A DNA stretch of 64,000 nucleotides from DATARR01 sp034666985. Its GTDB lineage: Bacteria; Acidobacteriota; Thermoanaerobaculia; Multivoradales; UBA5704. The DNA lies in assembly GCA_034666985.1 (NCBI GenBank), contig JAXDKS010000068.1, forward strand, positions 62,001 through 126,000, in the 5' to 3' direction. The notes beneath the pieces are model-generated. The model worked only from the letters and a program-made list of their open reading frames with translations. It ran no database searches and had not been told where the DNA came from. The translations under genes were made by a program, and so were the position numbers. This document shows positions 1-8,813 of the stretch, piece after piece. The stretch's first letter is position 1, and the number at the start of each line of letters is the position of its first letter.

Positions 1-1034
1 CCGAGCCCCCCCTCGGTACGGGCCAGGGACTCGCCGGCCGTCTGCACGAAGGGCTCGAAGACGCGCTCCAGGACGTCGGGCGGCACGCCGATGCCGCTGT
101 CGCGCACCCGCACCACGGCCTCGTCCTCCTCGCGCCGCGCCGTCACCCAGATGTGGCCGCCGGGCATGGTGTAGCGGGCGGCGTTGTCCAGCAGGTTCGA
201 GACGATCTGCTCGAGGCGGGCCGGGTCCGCCTCCAGGCTGAGTGGCTCAGACGGCAGCTCGAGCTCCAACTCGTGGGAGCGGTTGGCGATGAGCGGCCGG
301 GCCCCCTCGACCGCGCTCTGCACGATCGCGCCGAGGTCCACCGGCTCCTTGCGCAGGCGGATGCTGCCCCGGGTGATGCGCGACACGTCGAGCAGGTCGT
401 CCACCAGCCGGGCGAGGTGCTTGACCTGGCGCTCGACCATCTCGCGCGAGGGCTGGAAGCTGGGGTCGAAGGTCTCTACCTGGCGCATCAGCTCCACGGC
501 GTTGCGGATGGGCGCCAGGGGGTTGCGCAGCTCGTGGGCGAGCATGGCCAGGAACTGGTCCTTGCGGCGGTCCTCGCCGGCGAGCTCCTCGGTGCGCCGC
601 CGGAGGTCCTCTTCGAGGCGGCGGTGGCGCTCCTCGCTGTCGCGCAGGGCCTGCTCGGCCCGCTCGCGCTCGGTGACGTCACGCAGCACCACGAGGGTGC
701 CGGCCATGGCCGTGGAGCCGTTGACGAGCGGCTCGGACCGGGCCTCGATCCGGCGCTCCAACCCAGAGCCGCCGGCATCGGTCAACAGGGCATGGCAGGT
801 CGCCTTCTCCCCCGTCAGCCCGGCCGGCTGATGGGTGGTCTCGTCGAGCAACGGCAGGACGTCGCGGAAGAAGCGGCCCTCCGCCTCCTCGGGGATCACC
901 CCCGCGAGGCGGCCGGCCGCCGGATTCATGAAAGTGACACGGCCCTCCGCGTCCATGGCCACGACGGCGTCGGCAACTTCGGCCAGCGCCCGCCAGGTCC
1001 ACTCGCGGGGTCCAGAGCTGGTGGAATTCCACAT
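1..1034 (-). CDS. PAS-domain sensor histidine kinase, 3' end cut by window edge
   Basis: An open frame on the minus strand runs from an ATG at 1034 off the left edge without a stop (about 344 residues visible). An AAGGAG ribosome site lies 10 bases before the ATG. Residues about 15-120 form a PAS domain ending in the typical DVTERERAE stretch, followed by a short coiled linker. A HisKA domain has the H-box AHELRNPLAPIRN, with the phospho-acceptor His at about 167. The HATPase has the N-box NLLDNAARYT and the G1 box DSGIGV. There is no transmembrane segment or signal peptide, so it should be a cytosolic kinase whose PAS domain senses an internal signal. The rest of the ATPase domain and any fused receiver lie outside the window. 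No response regulator is adjacent on this side, so its partner is unknown. Confidence 0.9.
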   Translation of the reverse strand, partial: MWNSTSSGPREWTWRALAEVADAVVAMDAEGRVTFMNPAAGRLAGVIPEEAEGRFFRDVLPLLDETTHQPAGLTGEKATCHALLTDAGGSGLERRIEARSEPLVNGSTAMAGTLVVLRDVTERERAEQALRDSEERHRRLEEDLRRRTEELAGEDRRKDQFLAMLAHELRNPLAPIRNAVELMRQVETFDPSFQPSREMVERQVKHLARLVDDLLDVSRITRGSIRLRKEPVDLGAIVQSAVEGARPLIANRSHELELELPSEPLSLEADPARLEQIVSNLLDNAARYTMPGGHIWVTARREEDEAVVRVRDSGIGVPPDVLERVFEPFVQTAGESLARTEGGL

Positions 1035-1201
1035 CGGCTGAACACTCCTTGCGCGTCGACATCCCCGGGTAGACGAATTTCCAAGGGATGTCGAGAAAGC
1101 CCCCTGATAAGGAAGGTACACTGGCCCTCCACTCCTGTAGCCCAGCACGTCTCATGCCAAGACGTGAATAAGCTTGATGTCTTCCAGAAGAGGCGAGATT
1201 C

Positions 1202-3100
1202 CTACTGCCAGGGCCGGGTCGTCAACGCCGGCGCCTTCAGCACCCGGTAGTACGGCAGGAGTCCGATGGTGTCATCCCGATAGGGCGTGCGGTGGAACCA
1301 CCAGGCATAGCGGGCGTTGGCGTCGCCGGCGAGCTTGGGGTCCTGGAGCGCGGCCTGCCATTCGGCCGCGGTCTTCGGGTCCTTGAGCATCTCCGCGGCG
1401 AGCCCCTCCAGCACGCGGGGATCCATGGACTCCTTCTGCTCGAAGACGGTGGAGAGGAGCCCCCACTGGAGGAGCGAGTCCACGGCCTCGGGCTCCAGGA
1501 GCTGGACGGCGAGCTCGAAGTCCGGCTGGTCCGCCGGCACCCAGAGAGCGCCGGCGGGGATCTTCCGCCGCTCCACGCTGCGCGCCACCTGCGGCGTGAC
1601 CCGGGTCAGCCCCTGGTAGGGAGCCGGGGCGTACTGGGGCTGGGAGACCCGCATCGATTCCACTTCGATCTCGACCGGCTGGGCGAGCCTCTCCACCCGC
1701 AGGGCGTGGCCCCGCAGCCGCTCCTCGATCTGCGGCCAGCCGGGGAGCACCAGGTAGCCGCGGGGGCGGGGGAGGGCCAGGGCCACCTTCGGCTTGTGGA
1801 ACCAGGGCACTTCGACCTCCTTCACCTCACCGCGATGGAAGACGAGGATCGGCTGGCCCGAGACCACCGAGGCCTTCGTCTCGCCGGCGAACACGGGGAA
1901 GCGGATGCGGTCCGGCGCGTCGCCGACCTCATAGCGCACGGCCACGTCCGAAGCCGGCGCGTCCGGCCGGCCCAGGGCCACGGTGGCCGCCTCGGCTTGG
2001 GTGACCGCCTCCACCAGCTCGGCCGGATCGCGGGCGATCTCGTCGAGCAGCGCCAGCAGGAAGTCGTGGTTGGCCTTCACCCGCTGCTCGTAGGGCTTGT
2101 AGGAGTGCATCTCCACCAGCACCGACGGACGGTTGCGCAGGGGGAAGTAGCCGGTGGAGTAGCGGGGCTGGCCCACCCAGGAGTTAAATCCCTTAGAGGG
2201 GTCGTTGCGGTCCTCCAGGTCCACGTAGGGGCCGTTCTTGTGCCCCGCCTTCTTGGTGGCGGCCAGCACGGCCGGCATGTGGGCGCGCAGCCAGGCGTCG
2301 ACCGGCGCCGGGGCCTGGGGCGCCTCGGCCCAGGTGTAGGTGAGGGTCCAGTCCATGTCGACGCCGTCGGTGACGTGGTCGTCCACGTGCAGGTGGGGGC
2401 GCCAGGCGTTGACCAGGGCGATCAGCGAGCGCGCCTCCTCGGAGGAGAGCTTCAGATAGTCGCGGTTGAGGTCCAGGCCGCTGGTGGTGGTGCGAAAGCC
2501 CATGCCCTCGCGCGGCCCGTCCTGGTTGGGGCGGTTGTAGGGCGACACCCGCTCGTGGCCGTCGGCGTTGTAGATGGGGAGGATGACGAGGGTGACCTTG
2601 TCCACGATCTCGCGGTGCCGTCCCAGGGCGAGGTCGCGCAGCAGCAGCAGCGAGGCGTCCTTGCCGTCGATCTCCCCGGCGTGGATGCCGTTCTGGATCA
2701 GCACGATGGGCTTGGGCAGCCGCTGCGCCCGGCGGCCGGTGAAGGCCTTCTCCTTCGACACCACCACGAACGGCAGCGGCCGCCCCTGGCCGGAGCTGCC
2801 GTAGAAGCCGAGATACATCTGGGGGAAGTGGGCCTGCAGCTTGCGCAGGAAGTCGAGTGTCTCGTCATAGCTCCCGGTCGCCGCGAAATGGGAGACCTCG
2901 GCGCGGGTCTGGAGCTTCCCCAGAGCCTCCACGTCCTCGCGGGTGGGAGGAGGGAGCGGGGCTTGGGAGGCCGCGGGGGATTCGTCCTCGTCCGGATCGC
3001 GGGGCGGGGTCTGGGCGGAAAGGACGGGAAGGACACAAAGGACTGCAAGGACCGCAAGGACGAAAGGACGGATCAGAGGGAGACGAATGCGCTGGGCCAT
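1202..3100 (-). CDS. Exported M14-family zinc carboxypeptidase-like protein
   Basis: This is a 632-residue protein with a signal peptide (residues 1-29, ending LSAQ), so the enzyme is exported. The start at 3100 is preferred over a longer frame because GGAGG sits six bases upstream. The M14 zinc ligands are visible as H140-A-G-E143 and a third His in HLHVDDH (236-242). LNRDY at 211-215 matches the Asn-Arg substrate-carboxylate pair of carboxypeptidase A. E330 in VEMHSY is the candidate general base. The C-terminal 300 residues have no motif I recognise, and the protein is about twice the size of a simple M14 catalytic domain, as is usual for large Acidobacteriota and Bacteroidota members. It is predicted to hydrolyse C-terminal residues of peptides in the periplasm or outside the cell. 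The hydrophobic core of its signal peptide is encoded by a 9-bp tandem repeat. Confidence 0.9.
   Translation of the reverse strand: MAQRIRLPLIRPFVLAVLAVLCVLPVLSAQTPPRDPDEDESPAASQAPLPPPTREDVEALGKLQTRAEVSHFAATGSYDETLDFLRKLQAHFPQMYLGFYGSSGQGRPLPFVVVSKEKAFTGRRAQRLPKPIVLIQNGIHAGEIDGKDASLLLLRDLALGRHREIVDKVTLVILPIYNADGHERVSPYNRPNQDGPREGMGFRTTTSGLDLNRDYLKLSSEEARSLIALVNAWRPHLHVDDHVTDGVDMDWTLTYTWAEAPQAPAPVDAWLRAHMPAVLAATKKAGHKNGPYVDLEDRNDPSKGFNSWVGQPRYSTGYFPLRNRPSVLVEMHSYKPYEQRVKANHDFLLALLDEIARDPAELVEAVTQAEAATVALGRPDAPASDVAVRYEVGDAPDRIRFPVFAGETKASVVSGQPILVFHRGEVKEVEVPWFHKPKVALALPRPRGYLVLPGWPQIEERLRGHALRVERLAQPVEIEVESMRVSQPQYAPAPYQGLTRVTPQVARSVERRKIPAGALWVPADQPDFELAVQLLEPEAVDSLLQWGLLSTVFEQKESMDPRVLEGLAAEMLKDPKTAAEWQAALQDPKLAGDANARYAWWFHRTPYRDDTIGLLPYYRVLKAPALTTRPWQ
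3020..3069. repeat. 9-bp tandem repeat inside the M14 signal-peptide codons
   Basis: AAGGAC recurs at 3020, 3029, 3038, 3047 and 3056, exactly 9 bases apart, then once more at 3064. On the coding strand this is GTCCTTNNN repeated, giving Val-Leu-X triplets through the hydrophobic core of the M14 leader. Confidence 0.85.
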
Positions 3101-3279
3101 GGGAAACCTCCAGATCGGCGAACTGTAGCAGAGGCCGCAGGGTTGCCTGGCAAGCCCCTCGCATATCCCCGACACAGAACCCTGACAACAAGTGATAGTG
3201 GTACTACTGGCATGAACCGTGCACAAAGCGACGGAACGGGAGCGGATGCAACCCATACCCCTGAGAAGGAGACCCCGCC

Positions 3280-5820
3280 ATGTCGCACTTTGACCGGAAA
3301 GCCCCGCTGGCTGCCATGCTGGCCCTGGGCCTGCTCGTATGCGCTACCGCCCAAGCGGCAAATCCCTCATCTGGAACAGTTTCCCAGGCCTCTACCCAGG
3401 CGAGCTGGACGGGAGGGCCGCTGACGCCCACCGCCGCCTCCACCTGCGGCGGCCCTGACAGTCCTCAGTGTGACAATTACAAATTGACGATCGTCCCACC
3501 CTCCTATTCCTTCAAGGTCGACATCAAACTGACCTTGCAGCCCACGGACGACTATGACCTCGAGGTCTATGGACCGGACGGCGCCCTGGTGGCGAGCTCC
3601 GGCAACAGCGCCGGCCAGACGGAGGCTGTGGTCCTCGCCAATCCGGCGGCTGGAACCTACACAGTGAGCGCCTCGCCGTTCGCGCCGGTGACGGCCTACA
3701 GCGGCAGCGCCACGATCTCCCAGCTCCCGGCCCCGCCGCCCGGCTCGACCGAAAAGCCGCCGCGGTACACCAACTACATCCCGCCGAACGGCGTGGGCGC
3801 GAGCGCCGGCGAGCCGTCGATCGGCTGCGACCGGGATACCGGCAAGGTGATGTACATCGCGGGCACGGAGACGCTGCGGGTCACCTTCGACGACTGCTCC
3901 TCGCCGGCCTCGGCGAAGTGGGAGAACACCTCCGCGCTCTGGACCTCGCTGACCACCTTCGACCCGATCCTCGACACCGATGCGAAGCTGGGCCGGACCT
4001 GGGTCTCGCAGCTCCTGCCCACCAAGATGAGCCTGCTGGCCTATTCAGACGACGACGGCGCCTCCTGGCTGCCCAGCCAGGGCTCGGGCATCAACTCCGG
4101 AGTCGACCACCAGACGATCGGCAGCGGCCCCTACGCTCCGGGGCCCATCAAGACGCTGGGCACCTATCCCCGCATCGTCTACTACTGCTCGCAGGACATC
4201 GCCATGGCCCAGTGCGCCACCAGCCTCGACGGCGGCCGCACCTTCGGCGTGGCGGTGCCGATCTACACCATCGCCCAGTGCGCCGGCATCCACGGCCACG
4301 TCAAGGTGGCGCCGGATGGCACGGCCTACGTCCCCAACCGGAGCTGCGGCGGCGAGCAGGGGATGGCGGTGACCACCGACAACGGCCTGACCTGGACGGT
4401 AAAGACCGTGCCGGGCAGCACGCCTTCGAGCTGGGACCCCTCGGTTGGCATCGCGGCCGACGGCACGCTCTACTTCGGCTGGTTGAACGGCGACGGCCAC
4501 CCGTTCGTCGCCGTCTCCCACGACCAGGGTGACACCTGGACCAATATCCAGGACGTGGGAACGGCCTTCGGCATCCAGAACATCGCCTTCCCGGCCGTGG
4601 TGGCGGGCGACCCCGACCGCGCGGCCTTCGCCTTCCTCGGCACCACCGCGGCGGGAGCCGCAGGGGGCCAGGACTCCAACTTCCCGGCTGCCTGGCACCT
4701 CTATGTCTCTCACACCTATGACGGCGGGGCGACCTGGGTGACGGTGGACGCGACGCCGAACGACCCGGTGCAGCGCGGCACCATCTGCGACCAGGGCACG
4801 ACCTGCGCGACCAACCGCAACCTCCTCGACTTCATGGATGCCACGGTTGACGCCCGGGGCCGGGTGCTCGTCGGCTATGCCGACGGTTGCGTGGGCGGCT
4901 GCGTCAACGGCGGCCCCGCCAGCGGTACGGCCCTGGCGACCATCGCCCGTGAGACGGCCGGCAAGGGCCTCTTCTCCGCCTTCGATACGCAGGTCAGCAT
5001 CCCGGCGGCCCCCGCCGTCGAGGCGACGCAGACCGGCGGCACCGTCCACCTCACCTGGTCGACCCCGGATGACCACGGCACCCCGATCCTCGGCTACCAC
5101 ATCTATCGCGGGGTCGCCGGCGGCACCTTCGAGCAGATCCTGGGCGTCGACGCCAACACCCACTCCTACGACGACACCCCGCCGGCCGGCACCACTTGGT
5201 CCTACCGGGTGACCGCGATGAACGCCATGGGCGAGAGCCCGAACTGCCGCGAGGCGACGCCGGTTGCGGCGCCCCCGCCGACGCAAACCTGTACGGCTCC
5301 GGGTACCCGCGTGTCCGACGACCCCGCCGGCGATACGCCGGTGGCGGCCCTCGACGTCCAGTCGCTGTCGATCGCCGAGCCCAAGACCACCGACGGCTCG
5401 CACAAGATCACCTTCACCCTGAAGGTGGCCAGCCTGGCGAGCCTCACCCCCGGCAACGCCTGGATGATCCTGTGGAACCGGCCGACGCCCGACGCCACCT
5501 ACGACCGCAACTACGTGGTCATGCGGGCTTCCGCCCTCGGCGCCCCGACCTTTAAGTACGGCAAGATCTCGCCGCCCAGCGTCAACCAGGCGACCGACCT
5601 CGGCAACGCCGTCGGCAGCTTCGCGGCGAACGGCACGATCACCATCACCATCACCACTGATCAGGCGGACAACGTCGCCACCGGCCAGGACCTCTCGGCG
5701 CTCGAGGTCCGCACCTTCGCGGCCAACGTGAGCGGCCAGCCGTCCTCGCAGGCGACCTCGGCCGATCACACCAGCGCGACGACCTACACGCTCGTCGGCA
5801 GCGCCCACTGCGGCGGGTGA
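3280..5820 (+). CDS. Secreted BNR (Asp-box) beta-propeller protein with FN3 domain
   Basis: This is an 846-residue protein starting at an ATG with an AAGGAG site seven bases upstream. Residues 1-26 are a signal peptide. Residues about 30-150 are a beta-rich N-terminal domain. Residues about 165-570 form a sialidase-like propeller with Asp boxes such as SDDDGASW, TDNGLTW, SHDQGDTW and YDGGATW. Paired cysteines throughout suggest disulfides and an extracellular location. A fibronectin type III domain follows (about 575-660), then a beta-rich C-terminal module of about 170 residues. I see no clear catalytic set of a true sialidase, so it may be a binding or adhesion protein rather than a hydrolase. 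The next gene is a shorter paralogue with the same propeller, so the pair probably arose by tandem duplication. Confidence 0.85.
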   Translation: MSHFDRKAPLAAMLALGLLVCATAQAANPSSGTVSQASTQASWTGGPLTPTAASTCGGPDSPQCDNYKLTIVPPSYSFKVDIKLTLQPTDDYDLEVYGPDGALVASSGNSAGQTEAVVLANPAAGTYTVSASPFAPVTAYSGSATISQLPAPPPGSTEKPPRYTNYIPPNGVGASAGEPSIGCDRDTGKVMYIAGTETLRVTFDDCSSPASAKWENTSALWTSLTTFDPILDTDAKLGRTWVSQLLPTKMSLLAYSDDDGASWLPSQGSGINSGVDHQTIGSGPYAPGPIKTLGTYPRIVYYCSQDIAMAQCATSLDGGRTFGVAVPIYTIAQCAGIHGHVKVAPDGTAYVPNRSCGGEQGMAVTTDNGLTWTVKTVPGSTPSSWDPSVGIAADGTLYFGWLNGDGHPFVAVSHDQGDTWTNIQDVGTAFGIQNIAFPAVVAGDPDRAAFAFLGTTAAGAAGGQDSNFPAAWHLYVSHTYDGGATWVTVDATPNDPVQRGTICDQGTTCATNRNLLDFMDATVDARGRVLVGYADGCVGGCVNGGPASGTALATIARETAGKGLFSAFDTQVSIPAAPAVEATQTGGTVHLTWSTPDDHGTPILGYHIYRGVAGGTFEQILGVDANTHSYDDTPPAGTTWSYRVTAMNAMGESPNCREATPVAAPPPTQTCTAPGTRVSDDPAGDTPVAALDVQSLSIAEPKTTDGSHKITFTLKVASLASLTPGNAWMILWNRPTPDATYDRNYVVMRASALGAPTFKYGKISPPSVNQATDLGNAVGSFAANGTITITITTDQADNVATGQDLSALEVRTFAANVSGQPSSQATSADHTSATTYTLVGSAHCGG

Positions 5821-5838
5821 GCGGCGGACCGGCCCTCA

Positions 5839-5887
5839 GGAGGCGCGGCTCCCTTTGCCGCGCCTCCGACACCCTCGAAATAGAGGG
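5839..5887 (+). terminator. Two consecutive hairpins between the BNR paralogues
   Basis: A perfect 11-bp stem (GGAGGCGCGGC at 5839-5849 pairing with 5857-5867, 7-base loop) is followed by CCCTC/GAGGG (5872-5876 with 5883-5887). There is no strong T-run right after the first stem. It may stabilise the mRNA end or reduce read-through rather than act as a classic intrinsic terminator. Confidence 0.5.
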
Positions 5888-5933
5888 GAAACAAATTTTC
5901 TCCCGACTTTTCGAAGGTCAACAAGGAGACGAG

Positions 5934-7262
5934 ATGACCAATTTTGATGGGAAGCTGTGGAAGCGGGTCGCCGGGATGGCCGCGGCCGCCGCGCTGGCCG
6001 TCGCGGCCGGTCCGGCGCTGGCGGTTCCGCCGACCTACGCCGTCTACGGGCCCTCTGCCGGCGTTGGGACCAGCGCTGGCGAGCCCTCCATCGGCGTCGA
6101 CGAGCGGACGGGGGCCGTGATGTACGTCGCTGGGCTCCAGACTCTCAAGGTGGACTTCAACGACGCCGTCAATCCCGCCACGGCGACCTGGCAGGACGTG
6201 AGCACGACTCTGACCTCCCTCACCACCCTCGATCCGATCCTGTACACCGACCAGAAGCTCGGCCGCACTTTCGTCTCGCAGCTCCTGGGGACGACCAGCC
6301 TGATGGCCTACAGCGACGACGACGGCGCGACCTGGAACCCGAGCCAGGGCGGGGGCATCGCCTCCGGGATCGACCACCAGACCGTCGGCGGCGGTCCCTT
6401 CCACAGCGGGCTCCTGGGCTCCCTGCCCCAGCTCTATCCGCACGCCATCTACTACTGCTCGCAGGACATCGCCCTCGCCTCGTGCGCCGTCAGCCTCACC
6501 GGCGGCTCCACCTTCGGTCCCGCGGTGCCGATCTACAACCTCACCCAGTGCTCGGGTCTCCACGGTCACGTCAAGGTCGCGCCGGACGGCACGGTCTACG
6601 TCCCCAACAAGAGCTGCAACGGCAAGGCGGGAGTGGCGGTCTCCACCAACAACGGCCTGACCTGGACCGTGCGGACGGTGCCGGGGAGCACGGCCGGCTC
6701 CTCCGATCCCTCGGTGGGCATCGGCGCGGACGGCACCCTCTACCTCGGCTGGTCCAACGGCGACGGCCATGCCTACGTGGCGGTCTCGCCGACGCAGGGC
6801 GCGACCTGGTCGAGCATCCAGGACGTCGGCGCCTCCCTGGGTATCCAGAACATCGCCTTCCCGGCGGTGGTCGCGGGCGACGGCGACCGCGCGGCCTTCG
6901 CCTTCCTGGGCACCACGGCGGGCGGCAACGCCACCGGCGATGACCCCGCCTTCCCGGCCGTCTGGCATCTCTACGTGGCCCACACGTTCAGCCGCGGAGC
7001 GAGCTGGACGACGGTCGACGTGACGCCGGCCGATCCGGTCCAGCGGGCGACGATCTGCACCTCCGGCACGACCTGCGGCACCACCCGCAACCTCCTCGAC
7101 TTCATCGGCGCCACGGTCGACGCCGAAGGACGGGTGCTGGTGGGCTACGCGGACGGCTGCGTGGGGACCTGCGTCAGCGGCGGCGCCAACACCTTCGCCG
7201 CCGAGGCGCGCATCGCCCGCCAGACGGGCGGCCAGCGGCTGTACTCGGTGTTTGATCCGTAG
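5934..7262 (+). CDS. Secreted BNR-type propeller protein, paralogue of the preceding gene
   Basis: This is a 442-residue exported protein. The start is set at 5934 because AAGGAG lies five bases upstream and a signal peptide follows (to about residue 30, ending PALA). The longer open frame from 5817 is rejected. The mature part aligns with the propeller of the upstream gene almost block for block, including SAGEPSIG, the YYCSQDIA cysteine segment, HGHVKVAPDGT and the final VLVGYADGCVG. It lacks the FN3 and C-terminal modules. Only the first Asp box (SDDDGATW) keeps its Asp. The others read STNNGLTW, SPTQGATW and FSRGASW. Function is unknown; an extracellular binding role is possible. Confidence 0.8.
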   Translation: MTNFDGKLWKRVAGMAAAAALAVAAGPALAVPPTYAVYGPSAGVGTSAGEPSIGVDERTGAVMYVAGLQTLKVDFNDAVNPATATWQDVSTTLTSLTTLDPILYTDQKLGRTFVSQLLGTTSLMAYSDDDGATWNPSQGGGIASGIDHQTVGGGPFHSGLLGSLPQLYPHAIYYCSQDIALASCAVSLTGGSTFGPAVPIYNLTQCSGLHGHVKVAPDGTVYVPNKSCNGKAGVAVSTNNGLTWTVRTVPGSTAGSSDPSVGIGADGTLYLGWSNGDGHAYVAVSPTQGATWSSIQDVGASLGIQNIAFPAVVAGDGDRAAFAFLGTTAGGNATGDDPAFPAVWHLYVAHTFSRGASWTTVDVTPADPVQRATICTSGTTCGTTRNLLDFIGATVDAEGRVLVGYADGCVGTCVSGGANTFAAEARIARQTGGQRLYSVFDP

Positions 7263-7317
7263 AGCCGGTCCGCAGAGCTTTGAAGAGACCCCGGCAATGT
7301 CGGGGTTCTCCCCTGTC

Positions 7318-7347
7318 GGGGCGTCCTGCGGGACGCCCCCCTTTTTT
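7318..7347 (+). terminator. Rho-independent terminator after the BNR pair
   Basis: GGGGCGTCC (7318-7326), a TGCG loop and GGACGCCCC (7331-7339) are followed by C and six T. A second small stem CCCCG/CGGGG (7289-7305) lies just upstream. It ends the plus-strand transcript before the convergent pheA gene. Confidence 0.85.
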
Positions 7348-7351
7348 AAGA

Positions 7352-8488
7352 TCAGGCGTCCCGCTCGGCGGCCGGATAGGTGCCGAGCACCCGCAGCTCG
7401 GTGATGTGGGGCCGGATCTCCTCCAGGGCGCCGCGCACCGGCTCGCGCCCTGCGTTCCCCTCGAGGTCCAGATAGAAGCGATATTGCCACGGGCTGTTGG
7501 GGATGGGGCGCGACTCCAGCTTGGCGAGGTTGACCCCCCGCCGGCTGAACAGGGTGAGCACCTCCGCCAGGGCGCCCGAGCGGTGGGAGAGCGCGAGGAG
7601 GAGAGAGGTGCGGGCCGGCGTCTCCGGCGGGAACGGGATGGCGTGGAGGCACAGCTCCACGAAACGGGTGTAGTTCCCCTCCTGGGTCTGGATGCCGCGG
7701 CGCAGGATCTCCAGGCCGAAGACGCGGGCCGCGGACTCGCCAGCGATGGCCGCGATCGTGGGATCGTTGCGCTCCCGTACCTTGCGGGCGGCACCGGCGG
7801 TATCGAACTCGGCCTGAGCCCGGATCCGGGGGACGCCGTGGAGGAACTCCTGGCACTGGAGGAGCCCCTGGGGGTGAGAGAGGACGGTGCGCAGGTCCTC
7901 CAGGCGGGCGCCGGGCAGCGCCAGCAGGCAGTGCTCGATGTGGCTCACCGCCTCGGCGGTGATGGTGAGGCCGCCCTCGGCGAGCAGGTCGTAGGTCTCG
8001 TTGATGCTGCCGGCGGTGGTGTTTTCGATGGGCAGCAGGGCACGGTCGGCGGCGCCGCTCTTCACCGCCTCGGCGGCGGCACGGAACGTCTCGAACCCCT
8101 CCAGCAGCACGCCCTCGGGGAGCCCGGCGTAGCGGCGCTGGGCTGTGAGGTGGCTGTAGGAGCCTTCGACCCCCTGGTAGGCCACCCGCAGCGGCGCCGC
8201 GGCCAGCGAGCGCACGTGGGCCTGCTGGTGGGCCACCGACATCTCGAGCAGCACCCGGTAAAGCCGCTCCACCTCGTGGGGATCGAGCCCCCGCTCCACG
8301 GCCGCGTGGCGCACCCGCTGGAAGACCTGGTCCTCGCGCAGCGGATCGCGGAACGGCGAGGCGGCGAACAACTTGGCCGCCGCCACCTCCTCCACCAGGT
8401 CCATGCGCCGGCGCAGATGGTCGAGGATCTCGTGGTCGATCTCCTCGATGGATTCGCGCAGAGCCTGGAGGTCGTGGGGGGCGGGCAT
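7352..8488 (-). CDS. pheA: Chorismate mutase / prephenate dehydratase (P-protein)
   Basis: This 378-residue bifunctional enzyme converts chorismate to prephenate and prephenate to phenylpyruvate in phenylalanine synthesis. Residues about 5-85 are an AroQ-type chorismate mutase helix bundle (LRESIEEIDHEILDHLRRR). Residues about 95-275 are the prephenate dehydratase domain with the catalytic NYTRF segment. Residues about 285-365 are an ACT domain with GALAEVL and ESRPIP, the two motifs linked to feedback binding of phenylalanine. The start at 8488 begins the conserved domain. A longer frame from 8563 would add a repeat-coded tail (Ser-Val rich) and is unlikely. No clear Shine-Dalgarno sequence precedes 8488. 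It stands alone without other aromatic genes. Confidence 0.93.
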   Translation of the reverse strand: MPAPHDLQALRESIEEIDHEILDHLRRRMDLVEEVAAAKLFAASPFRDPLREDQVFQRVRHAAVERGLDPHEVERLYRVLLEMSVAHQQAHVRSLAAAPLRVAYQGVEGSYSHLTAQRRYAGLPEGVLLEGFETFRAAAEAVKSGAADRALLPIENTTAGSINETYDLLAEGGLTITAEAVSHIEHCLLALPGARLEDLRTVLSHPQGLLQCQEFLHGVPRIRAQAEFDTAGAARKVRERNDPTIAAIAGESAARVFGLEILRRGIQTQEGNYTRFVELCLHAIPFPPETPARTSLLLALSHRSGALAEVLTLFSRRGVNLAKLESRPIPNSPWQYRFYLDLEGNAGREPVRGALEEIRPHITELRVLGTYPAAERDA

Positions 8489-8531
8489 GGGAGGGAGAGT
8501 ATAGCGGGGAGGGCGGCAGCCTCTGCGAAGC

Positions 8532-8650
8532 GGGGACACGGACGACACGGACGACACGGACAATCAAGACAGACACGGACGATCACGGACGAGAAGCAGG
8601 CCTCGATCCTCGAGGGTCCATGGCCGTCCGTGGGTGTCCGTGTTCGTCCC
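8532..8650. repeat. REP-like element: 9-bp repeats folded as a long imperfect hairpin
   Basis: GACACGGAC occurs three times head to tail (8535-8561) and again at 8572, followed by a variant. The far side (8625-8650) carries the reverse complements, CGTCCGTG and GTGTCCGTG. Between them CCTCGA-TCC-TCGAGG (8601-8615) makes a perfect apex. The whole could fold into one long stem. It lies between the divergent pheA and thiC units. Confidence 0.7.
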
Positions 8651-8680
8651 TTCGATAAACTCGTGTACGATCATCCACGC

Positions 8681-8763
8681 CAGCTAGGGGGGCCGCCGAG
8701 GCTGAGAGTCCCGTGTGGGACGACCCTCATCACCTGACCTGGGTAATGCCAGCGTAGGGAAGC
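8681..8763 (+). promoter_or_regulatory. TPP (THI-box) riboswitch upstream of thiC
   Basis: The conserved thi-box segments are present in order: CTAGGGGGGCC at 8684-8694, GCTGAGAGT at 8701-8709, ACCCTCATCACCTGACCTGG, TAATGCCAGCGTAGGGA ending near 8760. Binding of thiamine pyrophosphate by this aptamer normally lowers expression of thiamine genes. A perfect hairpin with a T-rich tail follows, pointing to transcriptional control. Confidence 0.96.
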
Positions 8764-8785
8764 GATGACGAGAGCCCGACCTTGC

Positions 8786-8813
8786 GGCCGCACCTTCAGA
8801 GGTGCGGCCTTTC
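8786..8813 (+). terminator. Riboswitch expression-platform terminator
   Basis: GGCCGCACCT (8786-8795), a TCAG loop and AGGTGCGGCC (8800-8809) form a perfect 10-bp stem followed by TTTCTCTT. It lies between the TPP aptamer and the thiC ribosome site, as expected for ligand-induced termination. The T-tract is interrupted, so some read-through is likely. Confidence 0.8.

Noticed and set aside
153..1250. Plus-strand 365-codon frame at the left end
   Set aside because: It mirrors the histidine kinase on the minus strand, which shows PAS, H-box and N-box motifs.
8532..8590. Possible CRISPR or iteron origin from GACACGGAC repeats
   Set aside because: Repeats are only 9 bp and head to tail without spacers, and no cas or rep gene is nearby.
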